A DNA stretch of 64,000 bases from Arthrobacter ipis. Its GTDB lineage: Bacteria; Actinomycetota; Actinomycetes; Actinomycetales; Micrococcaceae. Shown here in pieces: positions 1-8,779 of the stretch (positions within the stretch are counted from its first letter, which is position 1; each line of letters opens with the position of its first letter). Both the position numbers and the translations under genes were made by a program. Where the stretch lies: contig NZ_JAAOXD010000003.1 of assembly GCF_014694315.1 (NCBI RefSeq), forward strand, positions 418,222-482,221. The letters are read 5' to 3'. The notes under the pieces were generated by a model. That model worked only from the letters and a program-made list of their open reading frames with translations, did no database searches and was not told where the DNA came from.

Positions 1-62
1 GCACGGAGCCGGGAGCTGGCGGCGAGCTGCGGGCGGCCGTGGAGGAAGAGGACGCCGCTTAA
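1..62 (+). CDS. 3' end of an unidentified upstream gene (partial)
   Basis: An open frame enters from the left edge and ends at a TAA at 60-62. Only about 19 residues are visible; they are Glu/Ala-rich and end in EEEDAA, like a charged disordered C-terminal tail. In related genomes rmuC or ychF often lies near ispH, but nothing in the visible residues proves either. The strong hairpin that follows immediately supports a real gene end here. The product cannot be named from this fragment. Confidence 0.5.
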   Translation, partial: TEPGAGGELRAAVEEEDAA

Positions 63-67
63 AGCGC

Positions 68-118
68 CGAAACGCACGACGCCGGAACTCAAGGTGAGTT
101 CCGGCGTCGTGCGTTTCG
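68..118. terminator. perfect 23-bp hairpin, bidirectional terminator
   Basis: The left arm (68-90) and right arm (96-118) are exact reverse complements around the 5-base loop AAGGT. It lies between the end of the rightward partial gene and the end of leftward ispH, so it can terminate both. There is no U-tract, as is common in high-GC actinobacteria. Confidence 0.85.
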
Positions 119-121
119 CTG

Positions 122-1198
122 CTACCGCGAGCGGCGCCCGCCGAGGGCGCGGGATACGTCCCCCGCTTCCTTGAGCGTGGCGCGGAGCTCCTTCGGCAGG
201 GAGAAGAGCAGGTCTTCCTCCGCAGTCACAATTTCCTCGACGGCGTCGTATCCGTAATCAGCCAGGAGGCGGAGCACGTCCTTGACCAGGACCTCCGGAA
301 CGGACGCGCCCGAGGTGACGCCCACCGTGGCAACACCCTCGAACCAGGACTCGTCCACTTCGTTGGCGAAGTCCACCCGGTACGATGCCTTGGCGCCGTA
401 CTCGAGCGCCACCTCGACGAGTCGGACGGAGTTGGAGGAGTTGGCCGAACCGACCACGATCACCAGATCGGCCTGGGGCGCGATCTTCTTGATGGCCACC
501 TGGCGGTTGGTTGTGGCGTAGCAGATGTCATCGCTGGGCGGATCCTGGAGCGTGGGGAACCGGTCCTTAAGCAGCCGGACGGTCTCCATGGTCTCGTCCA
601 CGCTGAGCGTGGTCTGCGAAAGCCAGATGACCTTTTCCGGGTCCCGTACCGTCACCTTGTCCACCTCATGGGGGCCGTTGATGATCTGGATGTGTTCGGG
701 AGCTTCGCCGGCCGTTCCTTCAACCTCTTCGTGGCCGTCGTGGCCGATCAGGAGGATATCGAAGTCGTCCTTGGCGAAGCGGACGGCTTCCTTATGGACC
801 TTGGTTACAAGGGGGCAGGTGGCATCGATGGTGCGCAGTCCGCGGTCCTCTGCGGACTGGACCACGGCCGGGGACACCCCGTGGGCGGAGAAGATGACCA
901 GGGCGCCCTCAGGCACTTCGTCAGTTTCGTCCACGAAGATGGCGCCCTGCTCCTCAAGGGAGCTGACCACGTGCACGTTATGGACAATCTGTTTCCGGAC
1001 GTAAACCGGCGGTCCGTAGTGCTGCAGGGCCTTTTCAACGGCGATGACCGCCCGGTCCACGCCCGCGCAGTATCCGCGGGGAGCCGCCAGCAGAACTCTC
1101 TTCGGGCCCGGGACCGGTGCCGCCGCGAGCACTTCCTCCGGCGAACGCCGCCGGCGCGGGACGGTTGGCATCGAAAGGGAAACTGCAGAGGAAGTCAT
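122..1198 (-). CDS. ispH: 4-hydroxy-3-methylbut-2-enyl diphosphate reductase
   Basis: Last enzyme of the MEP isoprenoid pathway: it reduces HMBPP to IPP and DMAPP in the cytoplasm with a [4Fe-4S] cluster. The 358-residue protein has the family hallmarks. The cluster cysteines are C44 ([11 protein letters not shown]), C128 ([11 protein letters not shown]) and C226 ([10 protein letters not shown]). Substrate-binding residues include H73 (IVHNVH), H106 (FSAHGV) and the HDGHEEVEG segment near 153-161, followed by SANSSNS and [10 protein letters not shown]. Residues 1-33 are a poorly conserved extension, so the true start could be slightly downstream. It is transcribed leftward and ends at the strong hairpin at 68-118. 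Identification is firm. Confidence 0.97.
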   Translation of the reverse strand: MTSSAVSLSMPTVPRRRRSPEEVLAAAPVPGPKRVLLAAPRGYCAGVDRAVIAVEKALQHYGPPVYVRKQIVHNVHVVSSLEEQGAIFVDETDEVPEGALVIFSAHGVSPAVVQSAEDRGLRTIDATCPLVTKVHKEAVRFAKDDFDILLIGHDGHEEVEGTAGEAPEHIQIINGPHEVDKVTVRDPEKVIWLSQTTLSVDETMETVRLLKDRFPTLQDPPSDDICYATTNRQVAIKKIAPQADLVIVVGSANSSNSVRLVEVALEYGAKASYRVDFANEVDESWFEGVATVGVTSGASVPEVLVKDVLRLLADYGYDAVEEIVTAEEDLLFSLPKELRATLKEAGDVSRALGGRRSR

Positions 1199-1239
1199 TG
1201 CTCCATGCTACCGGCTGGGCCGCGGGCATCCAGGCATGC

Positions 1240-2088
1240 TCACCGTCCGCGGGCAGGACCGCCGACCAGCCTGAGTAGCAGGCCTGCCGCCACCAGGACC
1301 ACACCGGCGATCGCCGCCGCCAGCGTCCAGGACGCAAACCCGGAAGCGGAAGCCGCAACGAACTCCCGCTTGAACAGGTCTGCCATTTCGTTTCCGCTCG
1401 CGGTGCCCATCACGGCGTCGGCGGCCCAGCGGGAGGCCAGCGTCCACAGTCCGGAAAGCACCAGTGCGCCCACTCCGATCCCGGCCAGGACTTTCCACCG
1501 CCGGCGGGCGGTCACGAGCGCCAGGAGGAACGCCACCCCGGCGCCGGCGGCAAGGCTGTATCCCAGCGGAGAGTAAGCCGAAACCCGTTCAACGAGCTGG
1601 CGCTGGTTCGTCTGGCCGATTCTCACCAGGGTCTGGCCCGGGGCTTCCAGCTGTACTCCAACCTGGCTGGAAATCTGCTTGGCCGCGAGGGCGACGAGCG
1701 GGGCCACATCCAGGGTCAGCGAGGTGCTCGAATCCGCTTCGGGGGGAAGGGATGCCGGGTCGGCGAAGTTGAGCCGGTGGCTCTTTCGCAGCGTCTGTTC
1801 CCAGGCAGCCGGGTACTCGGGCAGGCCGGTGAGGGAGGTTGCCGCCTTCTCCAGCACCGGACGGACCAGTTCGGCCGCCTGCGCCGGGATGGTGCCGCCG
1901 GTATCAATGCTGTTGACGGCGGCGGTCGCCAGGCGCTTCTGGAAATCCGGATCCTTGCCCAGCGGTGCCGCCAGTGCTACGAAGCCACCTTCCTGCACGA
2001 TGTTGCGGTCCACCCAGATGGCCGGAACGGCGGCGGCGGAGAGGAGAAGACCAAGGATGACGGCCAAGGCCGCAAGAAATGAGCGCAA
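1240..2088 (-). CDS. predicted membrane protein with large extracytoplasmic domain
   Basis: A 282-residue protein I cannot assign to a named family. It begins with a signal-anchor (about residues 4-24, MRSFLAALAVILGLLLSAA), then a roughly 150-residue soluble region that would lie outside the membrane. Two further hydrophobic segments follow near 190-208 and 213-233, and another stretch near 258-276 before an Arg-rich end. Codon use matches neighbouring genes, and no other long frame in this stretch is as credible. It lies 41 bp upstream of ispH on the same strand and could be cotranscribed. The function is unknown; the topology is what can be supported. Confidence 0.7.
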   Translation of the reverse strand: MRSFLAALAVILGLLLSAAAVPAIWVDRNIVQEGGFVALAAPLGKDPDFQKRLATAAVNSIDTGGTIPAQAAELVRPVLEKAATSLTGLPEYPAAWEQTLRKSHRLNFADPASLPPEADSSTSLTLDVAPLVALAAKQISSQVGVQLEAPGQTLVRIGQTNQRQLVERVSAYSPLGYSLAAGAGVAFLLALVTARRRWKVLAGIGVGALVLSGLWTLASRWAADAVMGTASGNEMADLFKREFVAASASGFASWTLAAAIAGVVLVAAGLLLRLVGGPARGR

Positions 2089-2097
2089 GGGTTCCTA

Positions 2098-2139
2098 GCT
2101 GGTCGGGTTTCTCGGCTGGTCGGGTGCCTGGCTGGTCAG
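2098..2139. repeat. three short direct repeats upstream of the membrane-protein gene
   Basis: GCTGGTCGGGT occurs at 2098-2108 and 2115-2125, and GCTGGTCAG at 2131-2139, at 16-17 bp spacing. They lie just upstream of the leftward gene starting at 2088, in the divergent gap before xseA. They could be an iterated operator or chance slippage. Confidence 0.35.
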
Positions 2140-2382
2140 CACGACACTGCCATCCTAGGCGCGCCGTCCCGCTATCGAAAAAAGTAGGGCGATCAAAGAT
2201 GCCAGCGACCAAAAATGCCGGACCACCCAGCCTGCTGGGTCATCAGCAGTCCCGGCATCATCAACAATGTCGGGGCCCGGTGATACAGCTATGGATAGAG
2301 TTGATTGACCCACGCGCACGCACCATCCACAGGCAAAGGACCGCGACCATGCAACTGGCATTCGCCGCCACCGGGGCTGCAC

Positions 2383-3681
2383 ATGGCTGAAAACGCCACC
2401 GTCCCTGTACCCGGCACGGCCCCGGCAGCGGGCACCGCTGCCACCCGCCCGAGCACGGTGCCGGCCACCGCCGCCGAGACAAGCCCGGACAACCCCTGGC
2501 CGCTGCAGTTGCTCTCACAGAAGCTCAAGACCCACATCGAGCGGGCTCCGGCAGCCTGGGTTGAAGGGCAGGTCATCGAACTCAACCGGCGCGGCGGCAG
2601 TGCGTTCCTCACCCTCCGGGACGTGGACGCCGAAATCTCCCTGCCCGCTTCCATCTGGTCCAAACTGCTCGACCGGCAGGAGACGCCGCTCGAGCGCGGA
2701 AGCCGGGTGGTGGCCCTGCTCAAGGCCGAGTTCTGGCTGAAGACCGGGCGCCTGAACATGTCCGTGAAGGACATCCGCCCTGTGGGACTGGGCGATCTCC
2801 TCGCACGGATCGAACGGCTGCGCCATGCCCTGGCAGCTGAAGGACTGTTCGCCGAGTCGCGGAAAAAGCGTCTGCCCCTGCTCCCCCACCGGATCGGGCT
2901 CATCACCGGCCGCGATTCCGATGCGAAGAAGGACGTCCTGCGCAACGCTGCCCTGCGCTGGCCGGCGGTCGAATTCGAGATCCGCGAGGTCGCGGTGCAG
3001 GGCAACACCGCCGTATCCCAGATGGTCAAGGCGCTGCGCGAACTCGATGCGCGTCCCGAGGTCGACGTGATCGTCATCGCTCGCGGCGGCGGCGCGCTGG
3101 AAGACCTCCTGCCCTTCAGCAGCGAGGAACTCATCCGCGCCGTGGCGGCCGCGGTGACTCCGGTGGTCAGCGCAATCGGGCACGAGGCGGACCGGCCCAT
3201 CCTGGACGACGTCGCCGACCTCCGGGCCTCCACCCCCACGGACGCAGCCAAAAGGATCGTGCCCGAAGTTTCAGAGGAACTTGCCCGGGTCCGGCAGGCT
3301 GAAGCCCAGCTGCGCCGCTCCGTCACCATGCTGGTGGCCCGGGAAACGGACCGTCTGGCGGCAATCCGGTCCCGTCCGGTCCTCGCGGCCCCGGAGAGCA
3401 TGATCACGGCGCGCGCGGACGATGTGGAACGGCTGGCCCGCCGGTCCACGGCGGCCATCAGTGCCGCCGTGACGAGGGCTTCCGACCAGCTGGTCCACCT
3501 CCAGGCGCAGGTCCGGGCATTGTCACCGCAGCAGACCCTGGACCGCGGCTATGCCGTGGTGCAGCTTTCCGGGCCCGGCGGTGCAGTTGTCCGCCAGCCG
3601 TCCCAGGCCCCTGCGGGGACACCACTCGCGGTCAGGGTGGCCGGCGGGCGGTTCGGCGCGGAATCCACGGGCGCCCCATAG
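2383..3681 (+). CDS. xseA: exodeoxyribonuclease VII large subunit
   Basis: Catalytic subunit of exonuclease VII, which degrades single-stranded DNA and acts with XseB. The start at 2383 (MAENATVPV) gives 432 residues, close to the family norm; an upstream in-frame ATG at 2305 would add a Cys/Pro-rich leader unlike the family. The N-terminal OB-fold is visible (EGQVIELNRRGGSAFLTLRD). The catalytic half carries LITGRDSDAKKDVL, then VIVIARGGGALEDL, SSEELIRAVA and the signature SAIGHEADRPILDDVADLRA followed by STPTDAA. A coiled-coil-like helical region follows, ending with the conserved LDRGYAVV segment. xseB starts 80 bp downstream, so the two subunits are probably one operon. Confidence 0.95.
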   Translation: MAENATVPVPGTAPAAGTAATRPSTVPATAAETSPDNPWPLQLLSQKLKTHIERAPAAWVEGQVIELNRRGGSAFLTLRDVDAEISLPASIWSKLLDRQETPLERGSRVVALLKAEFWLKTGRLNMSVKDIRPVGLGDLLARIERLRHALAAEGLFAESRKKRLPLLPHRIGLITGRDSDAKKDVLRNAALRWPAVEFEIREVAVQGNTAVSQMVKALRELDARPEVDVIVIARGGGALEDLLPFSSEELIRAVAAAVTPVVSAIGHEADRPILDDVADLRASTPTDAAKRIVPEVSEELARVRQAEAQLRRSVTMLVARETDRLAAIRSRPVLAAPESMITARADDVERLARRSTAAISAAVTRASDQLVHLQAQVRALSPQQTLDRGYAVVQLSGPGGAVVRQPSQAPAGTPLAVRVAGGRFGAESTGAP

Positions 3682-3761
3682 GCCGGGACGCATATGAAGC
3701 CAGCACCTCAATTGACGCCAGCACCGAATCACAGCACCACCGACATGACAGGCCAGGAACC

Positions 3762-4037
3762 ATGACAGAACCGACCATCAATACAGATCAGCAGCACAGC
3801 ACGGAGCAAAATGCGGCAGCCCGGCCCGGCCCCGCACTTCCTCCGGACATCGATGCCCTCAGCTATGAGGAAGCACGGGAACAGCTGGTCGCCGTCGTTT
3901 CCAAGCTTGAGGCCGGCGGGACCAGCCTTGAGGATTCCCTGGCGCTGTGGGAGCGGGGCGAGGCCTTGGCACGCCGCTGCGAAGACTGGCTGGAGGGCGC
4001 CAGAAAGAGGCTCGCGGCTGCCCGCAAGGACAGCTGA
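3762..4037 (+). CDS. xseB: exodeoxyribonuclease VII small subunit
   Basis: Non-catalytic subunit that binds the helical arm of XseA. The 91 residues match the family: after a disordered 25-residue leader comes SYEEAREQLVAVVSKLE, then GGTSLEDSLALWERGEALA and a basic C-terminus, forming the usual two-helix hairpin. It follows xseA by 80 bp on the same strand. The gene ends 54 bp from the convergent ppk2 end. Confidence 0.93.
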   Translation: MTEPTINTDQQHSTEQNAAARPGPALPPDIDALSYEEAREQLVAVVSKLEAGGTSLEDSLALWERGEALARRCEDWLEGARKRLAAARKDS

Positions 4038-4091
4038 CCGCCAGCGGAGATCCAGCCGGAGGTTAAGCGCCCTCAGGACGGCCCGGCCTGG

Positions 4092-4946
4092 TCAGGACCG
4101 CTCGACGAGGCGGCGCTCAGCTTCCACGTCGAACTCGGCCTTGGGCCACTCCAGGTCGAGCTCGCCGAGCCCCTCCAGCAACAGTTGCTGCACGGCGATG
4201 CGCGCATACCACTTCTTGCTTGCTGGCACGACATACCAGGGCGCATGGTCCGAGTTGGTTTCGTCGAAGGCAGCCTGGTAGGCGGCCATGTAGTCGTCCC
4301 AGAAGGCGCGCTGTTTCAGATCCTCGGTGTTGTACTTCCAGTGCTTGGCGGGATTGTCCAGCCGGGCCAGCAGCCGTTCTTTTTGCTCGTCATTGCTGAT
4401 GTGCAGCATGACCTTGAGCACCTTCGTGCCCACCGCCGCCTGCCTGGCCTCGAACTCGTTGATCGCCCGGTAGCGGCGTTCAAGCTCCTTCGGGTCAGCC
4501 CAGCGGTGAACCCGGTGGATCAGGACGTCCTCGTAGTGGGACCGGTCAAAGACACCCAGCATGCCAGCGCCGGGGACTTCCCTTTCGATGCGCCACAGAA
4601 AGTCGTAGGCACGTTCCTCGGGCGTGGGCGCCTTGAAGGACTTGAACTGGACACCCTGCGGGTCCATGGCGCCCAGCACGTGCTTCACGATTCCGCCCTT
4701 ACCGGCGGTGTCCATTCCCTGCAGGATCAGGAGGACACGCTTGGTGCCGCCAAACTTGGACTCGGCAAACAGCTTCTCCTGAAGCTCAGCGAGCTTTGCG
4801 TCCAGCTCCTCGAGGAGCGCCTCGCCGTCGGCCTTGTTCCCCGGGTAACCGTGGGTGGCGTCAGGGTCAACGTCTGCCAGCTTGAAGCCCTTTCCCACTT
4901 TCAAAGTTTCTGAGGGAAGCTTCGTGAATTCCACAGCGCCGGCCAT
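4092..4946 (-). CDS. ppk2: PPK2-family polyphosphate kinase
   Basis: Transfers phosphate between inorganic polyphosphate and nucleotides; members differ in using NMP, NDP or both, and the class cannot be fixed by eye. The 284-residue protein has a P-loop at 77-85 (GMDTAGKGG) and the PPK2 lid/Walker B signature GVFDRSHYEDVLIHRVH at about 131-147. It also has KVMLHISNDEQKERL and the C-terminal APWYVVPASKKWYARIA motif, all typical of one-domain PPK2 enzymes. AGAGGA is a good ribosome-binding site just before the ATG. It lies 35 bp downstream of the aminotransferase gene on the same strand, so the two may be cotranscribed. Confidence 0.93.
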   Translation of the reverse strand: MAGAVEFTKLPSETLKVGKGFKLADVDPDATHGYPGNKADGEALLEELDAKLAELQEKLFAESKFGGTKRVLLILQGMDTAGKGGIVKHVLGAMDPQGVQFKSFKAPTPEERAYDFLWRIEREVPGAGMLGVFDRSHYEDVLIHRVHRWADPKELERRYRAINEFEARQAAVGTKVLKVMLHISNDEQKERLLARLDNPAKHWKYNTEDLKQRAFWDDYMAAYQAAFDETNSDHAPWYVVPASKKWYARIAVQQLLLEGLGELDLEWPKAEFDVEAERRLVERS

Positions 4947-4981
4947 CGGGTCCTCTTTCCACGGTTGTCTGTGGGTAAAGG

Positions 4982-6202
4982 CTAGTTCCCCTGATACCTG
5001 CTGAGGAAGTCTCCCATCCGGCCAATTGCCTCCTCGATATCCTTGACGTTGGGCAGGGTCACCATACGGAAGTGATCGGGCCGGACCCAGTTGAACGCCC
5101 GGCCGTGGGAAACCAGGATCTTCTGTTCCTTGAGCAGGTCCAGGACAAACTTTTCGTCATCCCGGATGTCGTAGACCTCCGGGTCCAGCTTGGGGAACAG
5201 GTAGAGGGCTCCCCGCGCCTGCTGGGTGCTGACGCCGGGGATGGCGTTGAGCATGTCGTAGGCCTTGTTGCGCTGTTCCAGCAGCCGCCCGCCGGGAAGG
5301 ATGAGGTCGTTGATGCTCTGGTATCCACCCAGGGCAGTCTGGATGGCGTGCTGGGCCGGGACGTTGGCGCAGAGCCTCATGTTGGCCAGCAGATTGATGC
5401 CTTCGAGGTAGTCCGCGGCCTCCTTCTTGGGCCCGGAGATGGCCATCCAACCCGCCCGGTAGCCGCAGACGCGGTAGGCCTTGGACAACCCGCTGAACGT
5501 CAGGCACAGCACGTCGTCGCCGGTGAGCGCGGCCATGTTCACGTGCACGGCGTCCTCGTAGAGGATCTTCTCGTAAATCTCGTCGGCGAAAATCGCCAGC
5601 CCGTGCTTCTCCGCCAGCGCCACGATCTTGCGCAGCGTGCTTTCCGGGTAGACGGCGCCGGTGGGGTTGTTCGGGTTGATCACCACGATGCCCTTGGTAC
5701 GGGGCGTAATCTTGGCCTCGAGGTCCTCCAGGTCGGGCTGCCAGCCGGACTCCTCGTCGCAGAGGTAGTGCACCGGACGGCCGCCGGCCAGCGCCACCGA
5801 GGCGGTCCACAGCGGGTAGTCCGGGGTGGGGATCAGGATCTCGTCGCCCTCTTCGAGCAGCGCCATCAGCGACATCGTGATGAGTTCGCTGACGCCGTTG
5901 CCGAGGTAGATGTCGTCCACGTGGATGCTCTGGATGCCGCGTGTCTGGTAGTACTGCGAGACGGCGGTGCGGGCCGAGAAGATGCCGCGGGAATCGCTGT
6001 ATCCCTGGGCGTGGGGCAGGTGGCGAATCATGTCCACCAGGATCGCGTCCGGCGCTTCAAACCCGAAGGGTGCGGGGTTGCCGATGTTCAGTTTGAGGAT
6101 GCGGTGACCCTCTGCCTCCATCTGCTGGGCGGCCTGAAGAATCGGTCCACGGATGTCGTAAAGGACATTATGAAGCTTGGTGGACTGCTTGAATTCTGCC
6201 AT
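4982..6202 (-). CDS. alaA: PLP-dependent aminotransferase, AlaA (alanine transaminase) type
   Basis: Class I/II fold-type-I aminotransferase, probably interconverting alanine plus 2-oxoglutarate with pyruvate plus glutamate. The 406-residue length and N-terminus (STKLHNVLYDIRGPILQAA) match E. coli AlaA (YfbQ). Visible motifs are LKLNIGNPAPFGF, GYSDSRGIFSAR, VVINPNNPTGAVYP, ADEIYEKILY and the PLP-lysine segment FSGLSKAYRVCGYRAGWM near residue 240. The C-terminus carries HFRMVTLP. The substrate choice is inferred from similarity to AlaA rather than shown. ppk2 follows 35 bp downstream. Confidence 0.9.
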   Translation of the reverse strand: MAEFKQSTKLHNVLYDIRGPILQAAQQMEAEGHRILKLNIGNPAPFGFEAPDAILVDMIRHLPHAQGYSDSRGIFSARTAVSQYYQTRGIQSIHVDDIYLGNGVSELITMSLMALLEEGDEILIPTPDYPLWTASVALAGGRPVHYLCDEESGWQPDLEDLEAKITPRTKGIVVINPNNPTGAVYPESTLRKIVALAEKHGLAIFADEIYEKILYEDAVHVNMAALTGDDVLCLTFSGLSKAYRVCGYRAGWMAISGPKKEAADYLEGINLLANMRLCANVPAQHAIQTALGGYQSINDLILPGGRLLEQRNKAYDMLNAIPGVSTQQARGALYLFPKLDPEVYDIRDDEKFVLDLLKEQKILVSHGRAFNWVRPDHFRMVTLPNVKDIEEAIGRMGDFLSRYQGN

Positions 6203-6295
6203 TCATCAAATATGCCACAAGCGGGATGTACTTCCGGGGAGACGTGCCTCACACGCTGTTGACCGGACGGCGCCCACCCGCCCCGTCCCCCACTT

Positions 6296-6348
6296 AAGTA
6301 CGACGGCGGCTGCCGTTCCCCGCGGAACCGGCAGCCGCCGTCGTACTT
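6296..6348. terminator. 20-bp perfect hairpin terminator
   Basis: The arms 6296-6315 and 6329-6348 are exact complements; a short inner TTCC/GGAA pairing with a bulge tops the stem. It sits 18 bp past the end of the osmoprotectant importer operon and before the aminotransferase gene. It therefore probably ends the importer transcript. The arms carry the word GTACGACGGCGG, also found at 17573 and 19399. Confidence 0.8.
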
Positions 6349-6366
6349 TCCTAGTGAGCCACAGGG

Positions 6367-7329
6367 CTACTTGACGATGCCCTTGTCCTTGAGCCACGCA
6401 GCGGCCGCGTCCTTGGCGTTCTGCTTCTGGCTTCCGCTCACCGCACGATTGAGGTTGATCAGGTCCTCAGTGGTGAGGGTCTTGGAGACGTTGTTGAGCG
6501 CCTCCTTGGCCTTGTCCGTCATCTTGGCCTCGTTGTAGAGCGGGAGCACTTGCTGTGCCGCGAAGTTGTTCTTCGGGTCCTCCAGCACAACGAGGTCGTT
6601 GTCGGCGATGGACGGCGTGGTGGTGAAGATGTCGGCCACCTGGACCTCATCAGTCAGGAGCGCCTGCAGGGTGAGGTTGCCGCCGTTGTCGCTGAACGGC
6701 TTCAGCCCCTTGAGCTCGCAGCCATAGTTCTTCTTGAGCCCCTTCAAGCCGTAGGACCGGATTTCGAAGGTAGCGGGGGCGGCCATGGTGAAGTCCTTGC
6801 AGACCTTGGCAAGGTCCTCAATGGACTTCAGCTGGTACTTTTCCGCCGTGGCCTTGGTAACCACCATGGCATCCTTGTCCTCGGCCTTTGACGGCTCAAG
6901 CACGCCGAGGCCCTTCGGCAGCTTGTCAACGACGGCCTTGTATACGTCGTCCGCCGCAACTTCAGTCGCTTCAGGGTTCAGGGCCACGGTCAGGAGGTTT
7001 CCACTGTATTCCGGGATCACGTCTATGGAGCCGTCTTGGAGGGCTTTGAAGTAGATCTCCCGCGAGCCGATGTTCGGCTTGGTGGTGACCGTGACTCCGG
7101 CCGCGCTCAGGGCACCGGCGTAGATCTCGGCGATGATCTGGCTCTCCGGGAAGTCCGCGGAGCCGACGACGAGGGAACCGCCGGAGGTGGCGCCCCCGGT
7201 TGCACTCGTGGAGGGAGATGACAGCGGATTGCCGCTGCTGCAGGCGGACAGGGCGAGGGCGACGCCGACACCGGCGGCGAGGCCGCCCAGGCCACGGCGG
7301 GTAAGAGTCGTGCGGACGGGGTGCTTCAT
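6367..7329 (-). CDS. osmoprotectant (glycine betaine/choline-type) ABC transporter, substrate-binding lipoprotein
   Basis: Extracytoplasmic solute receptor for the importer encoded with it. Starting at the ATG at 7329 gives 320 residues with AAGGAGG eight bases upstream; the open frame extends further up but overlaps the permease gene. The N-terminus has a twin-arginine-like TRRGLGG and a lipobox LALSAC with lipid-modified C30. The mature part matches the OpuAC family: VGSADFPESQIIAEIYAGAL, NIGSREIYFKALQDGSIDV and PEYSGNLL. The 7326-7329 ATGA overlap couples it to the upstream permease gene. The ligand is inferred from family and operon. Confidence 0.9.
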   Translation of the reverse strand: MKHPVRTTLTRRGLGGLAAGVGVALALSACSSGNPLSSPSTSATGGATSGGSLVVGSADFPESQIIAEIYAGALSAAGVTVTTKPNIGSREIYFKALQDGSIDVIPEYSGNLLTVALNPEATEVAADDVYKAVVDKLPKGLGVLEPSKAEDKDAMVVTKATAEKYQLKSIEDLAKVCKDFTMAAPATFEIRSYGLKGLKKNYGCELKGLKPFSDNGGNLTLQALLTDEVQVADIFTTTPSIADNDLVVLEDPKNNFAAQQVLPLYNEAKMTDKAKEALNNVSKTLTTEDLINLNRAVSGSQKQNAKDAAAAWLKDKGIVK

Positions 7330-8069
7330 GCGGTGCCTCCTTGAACAGCGGCGGCCGCGGGCGCGGCAGCCGAGAAATCGGTGGCGGCCTTTCGGCCGCC
7401 TTTGGAACGTGCGGAAAGTCCCGGTGAAACGACCAGCCGCTGCACGGCGGCCAGGACAAGGTCGACGACCATCGCCAGCGCCGCGATGAGGAGCGAGCCT
7501 GCGAGCATCCTCGGGAAGTCCTGGAGCACCAGCCCGTCGAACAGGTAGCGCCCCAGGCCGCCGAGCGGAAGGTAGGCCACCACCGACACCGTGGCGATCA
7601 CCTGCAGCACGGCGGTGCGGATGCCGCCGAACATCACCAGGAGCCCGTTGGGAACCTCCACGCCGAACAGGACCTGCAGCTCTTTCATGCCCATTGCGCG
7701 GGCAGCGTCCACCACGTTTGAGTCCACGCTGGAAATGCCTGCGTAGGTGCCGGCCAGCAGCGGCGGCACCGTAAGAATGACCAGGGCCCACACCGGCGGC
7801 ATGAGGCCGCTTCCGGCGACGAGGGCGAACAGCACCAGGAGCCCGAGCGTGGGCAGCGCGCGGAGGGCGCCCGCCACGGCCACGGCTACAACGCGGCCCC
7901 TGCCGGTGTGCCCGATGTAGAGGCCAACCGGGACAGCGATGGCGGCGGCGATGATGAGGACCAGGCCGCTGTACTGCAGGTGCTCCAGCAGGCGGACGGG
8001 TATGCCGCCCGGACCGGACCAATGCAAGGGATCTGCCAGCCACGCGAACGTTTCGGTGAAGATGTTCAT
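7326..8069 (-). CDS. osmoprotectant ABC transporter permease (second)
   Basis: Inner-membrane permease of the OpuC/ProW type. The ATG at 8069 (MNIFTETFAWLADP) overlaps the previous gene's stop as ATGA and gives 247 residues; the longer upstream reading is an Arg-rich artefact. About five hydrophobic segments are visible, including LVLIIAAAIAVPVGLYIG and LLVLFALVAGSGLMPPVWAL. The EAA-type loop is VDAARAMGMKELQVLFGVEV, which contacts the ATPase. The C-terminal 30 residues are Ala/Lys-rich and disordered. Betaine importers of this kind often have two different permeases, as here. Confidence 0.92.
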   Translation of the reverse strand: MNIFTETFAWLADPLHWSGPGGIPVRLLEHLQYSGLVLIIAAAIAVPVGLYIGHTGRGRVVAVAVAGALRALPTLGLLVLFALVAGSGLMPPVWALVILTVPPLLAGTYAGISSVDSNVVDAARAMGMKELQVLFGVEVPNGLLVMFGGIRTAVLQVIATVSVVAYLPLGGLGRYLFDGLVLQDFPRMLAGSLLIAALAMVVDLVLAAVQRLVVSPGLSARSKGGRKAATDFSAAAPAAAAVQGGTA

Positions 8070-8779
8070 GAGCCGGCCCCCGCGTGGACTTTGGCGTCCG
8101 CGATGAATGCAGCGCCGGACTGCGCGTGCGCGTCTGGCTTTACGGAGCCGGCCCTGGTCCACGGCGTGAGGACCCGTTCCAGGATCACCAGCAGCGCGTC
8201 CATCACCACTGCAAGCAGCAGGATGGCGATAATCCCCACCACCACTTCGGTGACGAAGTTCCGCTGCAGTCCGTCCGTGAACAGCATCCCGAGATTTCCC
8301 ACGCCCAGCAGGGCGGCGACGCTAACCAGCGAAATGTTACTTACCGACACCACGCGGAGGCCTGCGAACATCACGGGCAGGGACAGCGGCAGGTCGATCT
8401 GCAGGAACCGCGCGGCCGGCTTGTAGCCCATGGCCACTGCCGCCTGCCGGAGGTCGTCATCGACGGAATCGAAGGCGTCCATGGCGGCCCGCACCAGCAG
8501 CGCCACGGCGTAGATGGTCAGGGCGACGATGACGTTCAGCGGGTCGAGGATCCGGGTCCCCAGCAGCGGCGGGAGAATGATGAACAGCGCCAGCGACGGA
8601 ATGGTGTAGAGCAGCGAGCTCACTGTAGCCACGAGCTGCCGCAGTGCGCTGTGCCGCCGCGAGAACTGTGCCAGCGGGATGGAAATCAGCAGGCCCAGGA
8701 CCATCGGAACCAGGGCCAGGACCAGGTGCTGGCCAGCCCGTTCAAAGACCATGGGGCTGTTCGCCAGGAACCACTCCAT
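8066..8779 (-). CDS. osmoprotectant ABC transporter permease (first)
   Basis: 237-residue permease paired with the one encoded downstream. It shows the short N-terminal topology of OpuCB-type subunits: LVLALVPMVLGLLISIPLAQ, then LLYTIPSLALFIILPPLLG and VIVALTIYAVALLVRAAMD. The ATPase-contact loop is DLRQAAVAMGYKPAARFLQI, followed by SLVSVAALLGVGNLGMLFTDG. The start codon overlaps the ATPase stop and its own stop overlaps the second permease start, so the four genes are translationally coupled. Confidence 0.92.
   Translation of the reverse strand: MEWFLANSPMVFERAGQHLVLALVPMVLGLLISIPLAQFSRRHSALRQLVATVSSLLYTIPSLALFIILPPLLGTRILDPLNVIVALTIYAVALLVRAAMDAFDSVDDDLRQAAVAMGYKPAARFLQIDLPLSLPVMFAGLRVVSVSNISLVSVAALLGVGNLGMLFTDGLQRNFVTEVVVGIIAILLLAVVMDALLVILERVLTPWTRAGSVKPDAHAQSGAAFIADAKVHAGAGS

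Noticed and set aside
5072..6262. 396-residue rightward open frame
   Set aside because: Antisense of the aminotransferase; no motif of its own.
7330..8043. N-terminal extension of the substrate-binding lipoprotein
   Set aside because: Arg/Pro-rich and overlaps the permease; the ATG at 7329 has a strong ribosome-binding site and leads straight into the signal peptide.
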